The position numbers and the translations under genes are program-made. From Taxillus chinensis (lineage: Eukaryota > Streptophyta > Magnoliopsida > Santalales > Loranthaceae), in contig CM042087.1 in NCBI GenBank assembly GCA_023512835.1, forward strand, positions 44,014,017 to 44,078,016: a DNA stretch of 64,000 nt, given 5' to 3'. This document shows, piece after piece, positions 50,601 through 62,335 of the stretch (its first letter is position 1; every line of letters starts with the position of its first letter). The notes beneath the pieces were generated by a model. It saw only the letters and a list, made by a program, of their open reading frames with translations, was not told where the DNA came from and searched no databases.

Positions 50601-53536
50601 GGTTTTTAAGGAGCATCTGGATGGAGGGTAAAAGCCTTTAGTTTTGTCATTGCATAGACTAGCAATTTTTGCTTTCATCAGAAGTAAGCTGCTGTAATTA
50701 CAAGTTGTAAATTTTAATTGGAAACTAAAGTTGTAGTAGTACATTTATTAAATTATTGGTTTGATACATTTTGATCTGGTTAGGAGTTATTGTATTACTA
50801 ATAACACTGCATCATTTATGTCTAGTTTGATAATTTTATCTAGTATCTAGAATATTTCTAACTTACAATTAAGTTGATACTTCAGGCGACCGGGTGGAGA
50901 TAAAATATATGGAGTTTTTGACAACCAGCTACCTGCTGCTTTAAAAAAGCTACCTTTCGATCGTCATCTTTCTTTGCAGAGTGTCAAAAAAGTTATTTCA
51001 GAGGCAGATGGCTATCAGCCCCATCTAATTGCTCCAGAACAGGGATACAGAAGACTCATTGATGGATCTCTGAATTATTTTAGAGGTCCAGCTGATGCCA
51101 CAGTTGATGCAGTAAATGTTCTTATCTCATTAGTATTTTAGAGGATTATTTGGAATGCTTTATAATGCCCATGCTTTGACGTATAGACTTCTCTGAGATA
51201 TAATAGACTTCTTTGAGATATAAGTGTTGGAATAAATTACAATGAACACATTTATTTGTTTTGTTTTGAAGTGCTCATGTGTTTACCTTTTTTTCCATCT
51301 TCTATAGGTACACCTTGTTTTGAAGGAATTAGTACGCAAGTCAATTGCTGAAACAGTGGTATGCTAGTTTTATTTGTTACATGCAGTTTGGTGTAACATT
51401 TAAATGTTGTTTGCTATCAAATCTTTAAAACATAACTCAATTGTAATTCGAGCTTATAGTTGGAATTGGCCAACTTTCACTCATTTTCAAATACACGATG
51501 TGTTTCAATTGTATCATTTGATTAATTGGGATACTAGGAAGTGTCTAAACTCTCATTTTAATGCCTATTTGTTACCCAATTAATTTACATGTTACTAGCA
51601 TACTTTGAAATTATTATTGGAGGGAACTTTTATAGATGGTTTGTCCATTATGCCCCATCTCCAAGCTTGGCATTTCATACCTTTAGTATTATAAACCAAA
51701 CCAACATCTTTAATTCTAATAATATGGAATCAACTATACGAACAAGATATGCAAAAAAGTCTTATATTGTGTTTAGTAGGCTAATGTTTTTAGGAGGGAA
51801 AAACATGTGAAAATGTGGGGAGCAAGCCCCTTGCAGGTGCTCTTGATATATTAGACATGATTTTACCTCAGTAAATATGTAGTCCAATCAATATGCTCTA
51901 CTTTACAAGCAAGTACTTATAGGTAGTAGTTTTTGGTTGAGAGAGATTGATGAGTAACTTAAAAATCGCTTATAAGCCTGTTGCATTGCGCAAAACAACT
52001 AAGTTAGCTCGAGGGAAAAAGAATATAGATATGTCTTGTGTGGTGATAGAGATAAATCTATCGGTATCCTTCATCTAAAATAAAAAACTAGTAATTATAT
52101 CAAAAGATGCTGAAGTATTACTACCAGAAGTCACTATCTCATAGAAAAAATAGCATGTGTTCCTCCCCCCACTTTTACATAGAAGGGAAAACTTTAATGT
52201 TGTAATCTATGCCTGCTTTCTAAGATTTTTGAATTAGGGTTTTTAACTTTCAACTGAAAATTCTTGTTTAATATCTTTAGGCTTTTAAAATTTGGCTCTG
52301 TGTGAGGCACTTTAAAACTGCGACTAGAAAAATCTAGAACATAAATGAGTCTTACACAGCCTGATGCTGGATAGACATAATTTTGGTTTTGGATATTGCT
52401 ATTTCATGGTAATTGCAGGAACTGAAGCGATTCCCAACACTACAATCTGATATTGCGGCTGCAGCAACTGAAGCATTGGAAAGATTTCGTGATGGGAGCC
52501 GAAAAACAGTGACAAGGCTGGTGGAGATGGAATCTAGTTACCTCACAGTTGAATTTTTCCGGAAGCAACAGCTTGAGCCTGAAAAGACTGTAACTCCTGC
52601 CTCTCAAAATCTGGACAGATACTCAGAAAACCATTACAAAAGGATTGGTACACGACTTGTTTGTTTGTTTATTTTCTTTTTATTGTTATCATCACATATT
52701 GGCTAACTGTCCATCCGTTTAACTGGTCATCATACATAATAGCATCTACCCATTATGCCAATCGCATGATGCAAAACTGCACAGAAATTTAAAGCAGAAT
52801 CTTATTATTGATGTATGTTTATCAATTACTTTAATTAGGATCCAATGTCTCTGCATATATTGGTATGGTTTCTGAGTCAATGAAGAATAGCATCCCCAAG
52901 GCCGTTGTTTACTGTCAAGTCCGAGAAGCTAAGAGGTCACTGCTCAGCCACTTCTATGCCCAAGTTGGTAGGAGGGAGGTAAAGTTATGATGTCACGTTT
53001 CTAAATTTAATGCCTAATAAAGTTAATTATATATATAGATATAAGCATTTGACTTATATATAAATGGGACTTCTAATCAATCTGATGGCTTAACTGAGAT
53101 TTTGCATAAATTTGAACCACTTATTTCGCGTTAAGTTAAATCCTCAAGAGTGTCACTTGATTATTTCATCTCATCTCTCACGGATGTCTTATCATTTTTT
53201 AAATGCTTTTAAAGCTTGGTTTGTTATGATTAGGAAGTTGTGAACTACTATAAATACAAGTCTTGAATGCATAAGACAGACAAAAAGTGAGACATAGCAC
53301 CCGATGAACTTCAAAATGGTCACCTAGACTAGTTGCGTGGAAAGTATCCATATATAATAATATAGTTACTCTTGAAGTCGATAAAGAGATTGTTGTGGTG
53401 ACATCTGCAGAAGGAGAAGCTTGGTGCAATGCTAGATGAGGATCCAGCACTCATGAACAAGAGAGAAACCTTAGCAAAACGGCTGGAACTGTACAAGTCA
53501 GCCAGGGATGAGATCGACTCTGTGGCATGGAAATGA
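44610..53536 (+). CDS. DRP1C: Dynamin-related GTPase, DRP1C type (610 aa)
   Basis: Large self-assembling GTPase of the plant DRP1 family, which acts at clathrin-mediated endocytosis sites and at the cell plate. Sixteen exons: 44610-44741, 44883-44946, 46076-46183, 46456-46557, 49162-49212, 49322-49383, 49618-49708, 49814-49878, 50051-50245, 50348-50467, 50557-50627, 50886-51111, 51308-51358, 52419-52647, 52839-52978, 53411-53536 (1833 nt, in frame). GTPase motifs: GGQSSGKSS P-loop (residues 42-50, spanning the exon 1/2 junction), [14 protein letters not shown] switch, DLPG, TKLD and VNRSQAD. A middle domain follows, then a GTPase-effector domain ending [21 protein letters not shown]. There is no PH or Pro-rich domain, as usual for DRP1. 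The start [29 protein letters not shown] and the VAWK end point to DRP1C rather than DRP1A/E. Intron 2 holds a hAT MITE and intron 4 is 2.6 kb. The exon 13 end (51358) is the least certain junction. Confidence 0.93.
45246..45746. mobile_element. hAT-type MITE in intron 2 of the DRP1C-like gene
   Basis: 501 bases, starting TAGGGGTGTTAAACGGGC and ending with the exact complement GCCCGTTTAACACCCCTA. It is flanked by identical 8-base duplications ATTCCGGA (45238-45245 and 45747-45754). GC-rich arms with GGCCC/GGGCC words surround an AT-rich centre. The perfect duplication implies a fairly recent insertion; no coding capacity. Confidence 0.92.
47027..47101. repeat. AT microsatellite in intron 4 of the DRP1C-like gene
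   Basis: Several TA-dinucleotide runs separated by CA interruptions. Length-variable repeat, no other function seen. Confidence 0.85.
47280..47760 (+). mobile_element. Possible solo LTR in intron 4 of the DRP1C-like gene
   Basis: Contains a TATA-like TCTATAAAAGGCATC (47495-47509) followed by sequence resembling the transcribed R/U5 part of an LTR (GTGTGAGAAAAACTGAAAG near 47553). No adjacent retrotransposon coding sequence and no clear ends, so the assignment is tentative. Confidence 0.3.
48290..48780. other. GC-richer island inside intron 4 of the DRP1C-like gene
   Basis: Unlike the AT-rich intron around it, this stretch has patches such as GCGGGCGGCGGTGTC (48631-48645) and GCGCTCGCGCGCGCTC (48690-48705). 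No conserved frame seen. It could be an internal promoter/alternative first exon, or an old insertion. Confidence 0.4.
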
Positions 53537-54643
53537 TGGCAAGCTCAGTTGCATGCGTATCCCAAGGTTCACATAATTTTTTAATTAAGGGAAGTGGCGC
53601 ATGATGTTAGATAGATATCCAACAAGAAGTTGGATTATTATTTCTTGTACCAATATATATATAATAAGGAAAGCCCATATGCGCAAGAAGAGCTTAGAGA
53701 TGGCCGTTTTGCCTCTGCAACATCAACATTAGCTGAGCTGATACACTTTTTGTGGTTCATTTTATGCATGAAACAAATAAGCTCAAAATACTTTTTACAT
53801 CAATGATATTTTTTTTTTAAATTGGTAAATAAATTAAGGAAAAAGAAACAAAAACTATTCATGGGTGTAAGACGCTGCCAATAATGTTAACGTTTTTGTT
53901 TCTCGGGAAAGATTAATAGTTCAAGTTTAAAAAACCTAAATTAACATGGTAGATTATGTAGGTGATGTAGATTATGAGTGTGAACAGTATTAGTTATTCG
54001 GTAAATAAAAATAATAATAAAAAAGTCATTAAATATATATATTTTAATGAATGATTTGAATGAGTGATATCATATTAAAAAAATATGTGCCTAATTGGAA
54101 TAAATAAAGATAATTAGTATATCTTGATTAAACTAATTAAATATTAGCTGCAATTAAATGTTTTACGGGGGCTCTTATCGTCCCCACATATATAATAATA
54201 ATAATAATAATAATATATATTTGTATTTATATAAATAAAAAATAAATATTTTTTTGATAAAAATAAAAAATATTTAAAATATACTAATTTAGATTTATCA
54301 AAGAAGATTAATATTAGATATGAAATAATTAATTTAAATTAAAAATTGAAAATATTTAATTTTTTGGATAACAAAATTAATTATACACGAATTTTAAATT
54401 TAAGTTTTTATTTAATTTAGAATTAAATTAATAATTGTATGGGTGGTATATTATTATTGGATGGATAGCAATTATCATTAGTAAATAGAGTTTGAATTTG
54501 CTGGTAAGCAAGCTCGTAGTAATCTGGGTAGTTTTGATACTAAATTAATATTTGTTTTAGAAATTAACCGTTAGATTGAATATTTATATAATATAAATTA
54601 TACTTGTAAAGTTTTATGGTAATATAACGGTTATTTTGTGCAC

Positions 54644-54722
54644 AAAATCAAATAGAGAAAATCTAAATTAAAATAAGTTAATTTTAATTTATATTAATTT
54701 AGATTTTTTCTATTTGATTTTA
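54644..54722. repeat. Fold-back inverted repeat
   Basis: ATCAAATAGAGAAAATCTAA (from 54647) pairs with TTAGATTTTTTCTATTTGAT (to 54719), one mismatch, with an AT-rich loop between. Probably the core of a small MITE; AGTTTGAATTTGCTGG just upstream (about 54489) recurs near 63200. Confidence 0.6.
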
Positions 54723-55429
54723 CACACAAATTAACCGTAAAAAATTGTTATCTAAAACTATGATTAATAGGACCAGTCCTGAAATTTAAGAGGTTCAACA
54801 TAATTATTAAGTTGAGAACTTTTATGTAGATACAATTAAACTGTTAATTTTTAATTTGATTATTACTTTACTCTAATTATAGTAATAATATAACATTTTA
54901 AAACATATATTATTATCGAAATTATAAATAAATTTTCAATTCTTTGCTGCTGTTAAAGGTTAAGCCAAGATGATATGAGGCCTGAAAGTCCTAGTTTTAA
55001 TTTAATTTTTGGAGGCCCAAGACTCAGGCCTTACTTACTTAGCCTTGAGACCAATATTAACGATTAGTACAATTTAAGTTAAAATTAATAACATAAAAGC
55101 ATAAAAATCTCATCAAATTATCCTATAATCAAATTAGACAAATTTTTAAAATTATATAATTTATTCATCACTATTATAGTTAGCAATATATTTATCACAA
55201 ATAATATAGAATAGTAAATTACATTATTAATTAATTTTAATTTTAATTTTAATTTTAAATATAATATATATAATTAAATTTAAAATTTAATATATATAAA
55301 TTATTTTTTTTTTTGAAAATTTAGGGGGGGCTATGGCCCCTGCCGGCCCCCATAAATCCGTCTATGGTTAGATTATTGTAAAAATTTATAAGCATGATAC
55401 ATATTATATAAATGTAAATGAATCAAACG

Positions 55430-56100
55430 TTTATGAACAAGCTCATGTTTGGCTCGGTAAATGATCGTTTATGTTCATTCGTTAAGAAATAGTGTCATTT
55501 TGAACAGTTCGCGAACACTATTGTTATATTCGTGAACATGTTCACAAACGTTAATGACTAAGTGTTCATTAATGATTCGTAAATATCGTTCGTATTCGTG
55601 AAAATTATTTGTGAACGAAAAATTAACAAATCAAATAATATGTATAAAAGTTATTTTATTAAATATAAATATATTTTTTATTAAATATAATTTAATAAGT
55701 ACTTTGATATTATTATTAAATAAAATATATATATTTATTGATTTATTTATTTATTATTACTATTATTATAATATTTTTTGAACTATATATAATAATTATT
55801 TGAACATATTAAATAAAGATAATACAATATAATATTTAATTAATTGTACTTTTTTTGGATAAATTTGCGGTATCGATTCTTAATATAAATTTCTATGATT
55901 TTATAATTATGTTCGTAAGTGTTTATGAACAAGTTTGTAAACATATGTTCGTGAACTATTCGTGAACAACAGAATAACATTCGTGAATAATTCATGAACA
56001 TTATAGTTTAAGATTCGTGTTCGATTTGATTCATTAAGGAATAGTAACGAATATATTCGAACACCTTAATACTCGGCTTGGCTCAGTTCGTTTGCAGCCT
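55430..56100. repeat. Dispersed plant repeat with GTTCGTGAAC-type words
   Basis: Starts with CTCATGTTTGGCTCGG and ends with CGGCTTGGCTCAGTTCG, between which forms of 'gttcgtgaacat' recur. This composition is typical of dispersed non-coding TIR elements in plant genomes; exact ends not resolved. Confidence 0.45.
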
Positions 56101-56244
56101 TATATATAAATATTTAATATATCAATTATTTTCAAAAATAAATATCAACTTAATACTGAAATTATTCAAGTGAGCTTAATTTACTTACTAGCAAACCCGA
56201 ACCATGGTAAAATATGCTAGCAGGTTTTGTTGGTACTTTGCCAA

Positions 56245-56650
56245 ATAAAGTTTAATAAGCTTGCCTTTAATGGGCAATCAACGTCATCTTTCTTAATTAA
56301 TTATTATATGTAACATTATTGCTTTTTTAAATTACGTTTTTAATTGATTAAAGTTTAATAAGCATGCCTTTAATGAGCATTCAACGTCATCTTTCTTAAT
56401 TAATTATTATTTGTATTGATTAAAAATATTTCAAACAATTATTTCTTTAATTTATTAAAGTTTAATAAGCATGACTTTAATGAGCATTTAACGTCATCTT
56501 TCTTAATTAATTATTATTTGTACCATTATTGATTAAAAACATTTCAAACATGTCTTTAATTTATTAAAGTGTAATCAGCATGCCTTTAATGAGCATTCAA
56601 CGTCATCTTTCTTAATTAATTATTATATGTAACAATATCATTGACTAAAA
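56245..56650. repeat. Tandem ~106-base repeat upstream of the intact response regulator (4 units)
   Basis: Four units starting near 56245, 56349, 56455 and 56562, each with TAAAGTTTAATAAGC-, CATGCCTTTAATG- and CTTTCTTAATTAATTATTA-like words. Related two-unit block at 19490-19735. Confidence 0.8.
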
Positions 56651-58230
56651 ATATTTAAACAATTATGTCAGCTTGAAAATGAATAATGGAAACAAATGGG
56701 AAATGGAATTAATTCAAAAAAAGCATTTATGAATGAGTCCTCTTTAGAAAAGTAAATTTTAAAGTTACCTAGTAAAGAATTTATGAAAGCTTGGATGGAA
56801 TAACGATGCTTCCTTTAATGCGAGGATCAATCTGCCAACACATGATTGGGATGTGTGAATAGACTTCTAAAGATAATATATTATTTTTAAATGATCGGTA
56901 ATTATTTTTATTTATTTAAATTATTAAGTTAAAGGGGAAAAACAAAGAGAAAAACTTTGAAATCATAATTTCATCACAAATTAGTTATGGTATAATATCA
57001 TCTAACCGTTGACTTTTTAAAGTTACGAATTACAGTTTCATTAGTAACTTCATTCAATTTAGTAAGCCATTTAAAAAAAAATATTCAGCCTAGTGTATCT
57101 TACAATACCATAAGAATATTAATACATAAAGCAATATTGACATTAAATTATATTTAAAATTTATATTTTGATATAAATTTTAATAATTATAAATTTGTTG
57201 AAATTTAAATATTAAAATATCGCTACTTAAATTTAGTTAAATTTAATCCGTTTGGTGTCTCGATATTTAAATTTGAATAAAATATAATCATTCCAACAAA
57301 ACTGTATAGGTAATATAATTATTAAACAAATAAGAAATAATACTTTAATTGAACCACAAAATCTGGAGATAAAATGTTTAATAATCTTTTTGGGTTTAGT
57401 TGATTCAAAATTTTAAGTAAACCATATATATTAAATAAATAAATATTAAAAATAAATTTTAAGTATGTATATTATTAATATGAGAAATGCTTTATACAAG
57501 CCTAAGTCTTTTAAAATTTAGGCTTTACCCGTAATTTAATCAGAATTAATAAAATATTATCTAAAAAAAACTTTTTGTAATATTGCTTTTTTTAGCACCT
57601 TTGTATTTAAAAAAGGAGTAAGTAGGATGGCTTTATGTATTATAAAAAGAATTGTAGTACGCATATATGCGCGTGGTGGCGTGGGTGAGAGGATAAACAA
57701 CAAGGCTGAAAGTTGGAAGTAGCAGCATCCCTCCCTCCCTGGTCAGTCAGACAGTATTAATGTTACAATAATTATTAGGCATGTGATTTGTCATTAATTT
57801 TAAAACTGGCAAAGGATTCAAAATCAGAATATTAATAAACTGCAAACATTAAAAAAGGACACCTTTTTTAATGGCGTTTGTTTGGCGGCACTGGCTGACG
57901 TTGTCACCTCGTTCGCTCCACTTTCCTAATTCCCGTCGGTCTCTCTCTCTCTCCAACTCCTCGTTCGCACCACCGAAATGGTTGCAAAATCTATCAAAAT
58001 ATTATTTAATTGAGACATCAGTGCCTGGAATCAAGCAGATCTAATCCAGCAGTTTCTAAAACCCTGCCCCAATCCACGCATATCGAATTATAGGGTTTCC
58101 AAAAACGTTGTCACCTCCGAATCCTATATTTGATTGATGCTGTTCCTTCCGACAGCAGTAGAGTAGATAGATAGATAGACATAGAGAGAGGGAGAGAGAA
58201 CAGGCAAGTGTGCTCTCTCCTCTTTTGGGT
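56651..58230. other. Upstream region of the intact response regulator
   Basis: Collinear with 19736-24250 minus its three insertions, so it probably shows the pre-insertion promoter state. A CT-rich leader (57940-57960) and a TAGATAGATAGA tract (58164-58176) precede the ATG at 58231. No distinct TATA box chosen. Confidence 0.65.
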
Positions 58231-61200
58231 ATGGCGTCGGATGGTTTCCCGGCGGGCCTGAGGGTTCTCGTCGTCGACGACGACGTAGTTTGCTTGAAGG
58301 TTCTGGAGCAAATGCTTCGAAGATGTTCGTACCATGGTCAGCTCCCACCTTAAATTCTAGTTTCTCTCTGCTTTATATTTTACTACCCGTTTTTTTTTTT
58401 TTTGCTGTCATTTATAAAAATGAAGAGAAGCAAAGAAAATTATGCTATACGCATTATTGCTTGGGTCAATGTGACTGCAGTCTCTCTATATACCTTAATT
58501 TGCGTTTGTTACGTTCTGTCATATCAACACGTTTACATGTAGAGTGTTACTGCAATACAAGTAGTTTGATCTACGTGGGAGAGATATGGGTTTGGCTTTT
58601 GTAGGACAATTAACCGGACATGCTGGGGTGATGTGGTCACGTTTGATGTGTCAAAATGTTGAGGTGTGCGTGCCTGCGGGGTTACTCAGTCTCTGGCCGA
58701 GCTGCCGGGGTGCCCAATATCCCTGTTATCACAAGGAAAAATCGAAATGGTGGTTTTGTAGACTTCAAAACTAGTTTACGAGGGCAGGGAAGGGTTGCCA
58801 ATCGTCAAAATGGTAGTTTTGTGTGCTGTGAAAGTAGTGCACGAGGGTTAGGGTGTCCTATGTTTTTAGTTCCAGTTCTTTTAGTCATTTAATGTTGTCA
58901 TCTTCTTAAAGGAAAAAAAACAGAGTTGTTATTATTCACCTATTTATAACTTCACTGCTAAACCTGTAATATGTTTTTTTTGCTCCATTAATCTATTTTT
59001 AAAGGCTTATATGTGCTGATTTCCAGCAACTAAATTACAAATTTTATGAAAAAATTTCGGTCATGTTTTTTTAATCCATATTGTCGGATAATTCCGAAAA
59101 TGTAACCGTGAATTTTTGTTAGTACTAATATTATAAATCACCAGCTGCGCAGCATCTCTTGCTGAAATGCTGTCTTAGTTGAGTCATATTTTAATCTCTT
59201 GCAGTTAAAACTTGTTCCCGTGCTACTTCTGCATTGAACGTACTGCGAGAGAGGAAAGACTGCTTTGATGTAATACTGAGTGATGTCCACATGCCTGATA
59301 TGGATGGCTTCAAGCTTCTTGAACTTGTTGGGCTGGAAATGGACTTGCCTGTTATTAGTGAGTAGAATTTTTCTTGGGCATAGCATGTTCAATCTCGCTT
59401 CTGTCTACTGATTCAATTACTTTCTCTTCAGTGATGTCTGCTGATACAAGTACCTCAGCTGTGATGAGAGGGATTAGACACGGGGCTTGTGATTATTTGA
59501 TTAAGCCTATACGTGAAGAGGAGCTAAAGAATATATGGCAGCATGTGGTGAGAAAAAAGTGCAAAGGAAACAAAGATCTTGAACATTCAAGCAGTTTAGA
59601 AGATAATGATAGGCATAAGAGGGGCAGTGATGATGTTGAATATGCCTCTTCTGTTAATGAAGAAACTGATTTAACATTGAAAGCACAGAGAAAAAGGGGC
59701 AATCACACCGAAGATGATGATGGTGAATTGGATAATGATGATCCAGCTACATCCAAGAAACCTCGAGTGGTGTGGTCCGTGGAACTACATCAGCAGTTTG
59801 TCAGTGCTGTAAACCAACTTGGACATGATAGTATGAACCTCAATAGTTCACCCGTTATTTTACTTCCTTTCTGATTAGTTGCAATTGCTGGTTTCATAAA
59901 AATGAAATGAGTGGATTTATATGCTATATCATATATCTTTGAACCTAAATACATTAATTATGCTACTTCGTCGCTGCCTAATGATAATTTTTTGGGGTTT
60001 TATTTCAGAGGCTGTACCAAAGAGAATTCTTGAGCTAATGAATGTTCCTGGTTTGACTAGGGAAAATGTAGCTAGTCATTTACAGGTATGATGCTCCCTT
60101 TCTAGTTTCCACTCTGTTTTCTCATCCGAGAGTTTCAATCATTGTGGATTTGTGATTCCATGTGTAGAAATTCAGGCTATATCTAAGGAGATTGAGTGGG
60201 GTGGCTCATCAACAAGGTGGAATTCCTAATTCATTCAGTGGGACTGTTGAGTCAAATGTGAAACTTGGTTCCCCATTGGGAAGATTTGATATTCAATCTT
60301 TGGCAGCCTCTGGACAGATTCCTCCTCAAACATTAGCAGCCCTACAGGCTGAGCTTTTTGGGAGACCAGCTGGTCATCTTGTGCTTCCAGCAATGGACCA
60401 GTCAGCAGTTCTGCAAACAACCATGCATGGATCCAAGTGCATTCCTGTTGAACCTGGAGTGGCATTTAGTCAGCCTTTAATGAAATTTCAATCCAACTTG
60501 TCTAAAAGTTTACCTCAAAATGCTGTACCCTTGCAAGATGTTTCTTCGGCTCTGGGAACATGGTCATCTAATTGCCTTGGTACTGTGGGTTCTGCTGCCA
60601 ATTTGAGAGGATTCAATACTCAGAATGGTAACGTTATGATGGCTATGCTACAACAGCAACATCAGCAGCGACAGCAGTATCAACATCAACAACAGCAAGC
60701 TTCCTTGCTTCCAGAGCCTAATCATTCAGTTAATGTGCAGCCATCATGTCTTGTCGTCCCTTCTCAGTCATCAGTCAGTTTTCAGGGAGAAAATAGCCCT
60801 GCTTCTTTTAATCAAAATTGTAGCCTTGACCAAAGTTCTGCATTTGAATACAGCCTGATGTCACCTCGGCCAAATAATTCCTCTTTGTCTATAGGACATG
60901 GTCCTGTTGTGGACCTTAAAACAGGTGTTCCGAATGCTGCCACAGCTCCAGGTTCCATTCCTCCTTCTATATCATCATGCTCAGTGCCTGCTGACAGTAG
61001 CACTGGACAGCAAGTTCAGTTCTCAAATATTGGCGATATCAAGGATCCTCGCTCCCAATCAGGAGAAGTTCTTGATCAAGGACCACTCAGAAATCTTGGT
61101 TTTGTAGAAAGAGGAACTTATATTCCTAGCCGGTTTGCTGTTGATGAACTGGAATCACCAACAAGCAACGTAACCCATGGGAATATATCTAGGGAGAATG

Positions 61201-61316
61201 ATGGGAACCGAGTGAAGCGGGAACAAAACCTGTTATTATTGGACAATGTTAGGGTAGGCATTCCTACATTACAGAAATTCTCTCCACATGACGTTATGCG
61301 TGTTTTCTCAGAATAG
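58231..61316 (+). CDS. Type-B two-component response regulator (627 aa)
   Basis: Transcription factor at the end of the cytokinin phosphorelay: it receives a phosphoryl group from histidine phosphotransfer proteins and activates target genes in the nucleus. Five exons: 58231-58336, 59205-59357, 59432-59830, 60009-60085, 60168-61316 (1884 nt, in frame). Receiver domain residues 10-125: acidic VVDDD (14-18), phospho-acceptor Asp62 in [15 protein letters not shown] (87-91), Lys111 in YLIKP. An acidic Lys-rich linker follows. The GARP/MYB-like B motif (about 195-254) has [39 protein letters not shown] and [12 protein letters not shown]. The C-terminal half is Gln/Ser/Asn-rich with a Q-rich run (about 404-420), a typical activation region, and a late RVKREQ. 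The receiver most resembles ARR11/rice ORR26-like members; exact orthology not assigned. This is the only copy of the local family that keeps the DNA-binding half. Confidence 0.93.
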
Positions 61317-62335
61317 GTAACCCTTGTTCTCTGACATTTTAAATCTGTTTTCAGTATGTAATTTAAGTTGTTGTTAGGCTGTCTATTAATTCTCAGAAAT
61401 TCAAATAAAAAACAAAGGAAAAGAAGCAGAATCCTGATTTTGTCCGTGGTAAATTTTATTAGCTAACTGTCATTTTCACCTATGAAGTATGAATGAAGAA
61501 ACGTGCGTGGTATTTCTTTAGGTGGGTAAGCTTGAGTTAAACTTCCCGCTTACGCTTTCCATGACACAGGACCTACTTTTAGCTCCCAAATTAACTGCAC
61601 TGCTGTCAGTTCTGTTTTCCCATTTCCGATTCAGTCATTTGATTAGCTTTTGCTAATGTGGTTTTTTCTGGGTATGACAAATTTTCTTACCGCTCCAGCT
61701 ATAGATGCCAACGTGGTTTTACCATGACTTCTTAAACCCCATCTACTTTTTTGCTTCACTCTAGGCATTACTCAATTAGCTAAATCTTTTTTTTTCCTCC
61801 CTGTTTTAACCGGTGGCTGTCAATTTCAACGCTTGAGAATTAGTATTCCAATCAATTTAAAATCAACTGCTAATTAAACATATCGAGTCTTGAAAAGTAC
61901 TACTGCTCTATGTTGGGTATCCAGAGTGGAACCTTGCAACAGTGTAAGATTGCATTGATTCCCTCATCCCAATCGGTGATCTAAGAGCCTTATGAAACCT
62001 GTGTCTTGCATGCAGACGGCCTGTGGAGCGGGACGGCTGGTGAACGAAAGTCTTTGGCAACGCCCATTCAGGATAGGTTTGAAGCTGAGAAAGGAGTAGA
62101 GGTGAAATGAGATCTCCACTTTTAAGTCTGTGTAGTCTATCTATGGTAGGCCTATGTTCCAGTGTTCTACTTGGGGTCCATATTCATGAAGATTGTAATT
62201 AGTAATAACCTTAGATGTAACTCGGTATCCACGTGATTTGGCAAATACTGGGCAGGTGTTATATTTAAGGGTCTGTTACTTGCATTTTTTAAGAAGTTAT
62301 TATTTCCTGTTTATGGGAAATAATAATATTAATAA
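61317..62335 (+). other. Probable 3' untranslated region of the response regulator, possibly spliced
   Basis: Right after the stop lies GTAACC (61317), a possible donor, and CTTGCATGCAG at 62005-62015 is a good acceptor; 62016 onward has exon-like composition up to AATAATATTAATAAAA (62319-62334), a plausible polyadenylation region. A 3' untranslated intron would make the transcript a candidate for nonsense-mediated decay. Not provable without RNA. Confidence 0.4.

Larger units (their letters stand above)
53537..56230. other. Spacer between DRP1C-like gene and response-regulator block
   Basis: The 3' flank of DRP1 to about 53850, then AT-rich repeats: a fold-back (54644-54722), a fragment with GGGGGGGCTATGGCCCCTGC (55325-55345) typical of the ends of dispersed plant retro-elements, and a dispersed repeat rich in GTTCGTGAAC words (55430-56100). 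No protein recognised. Confidence 0.55.
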
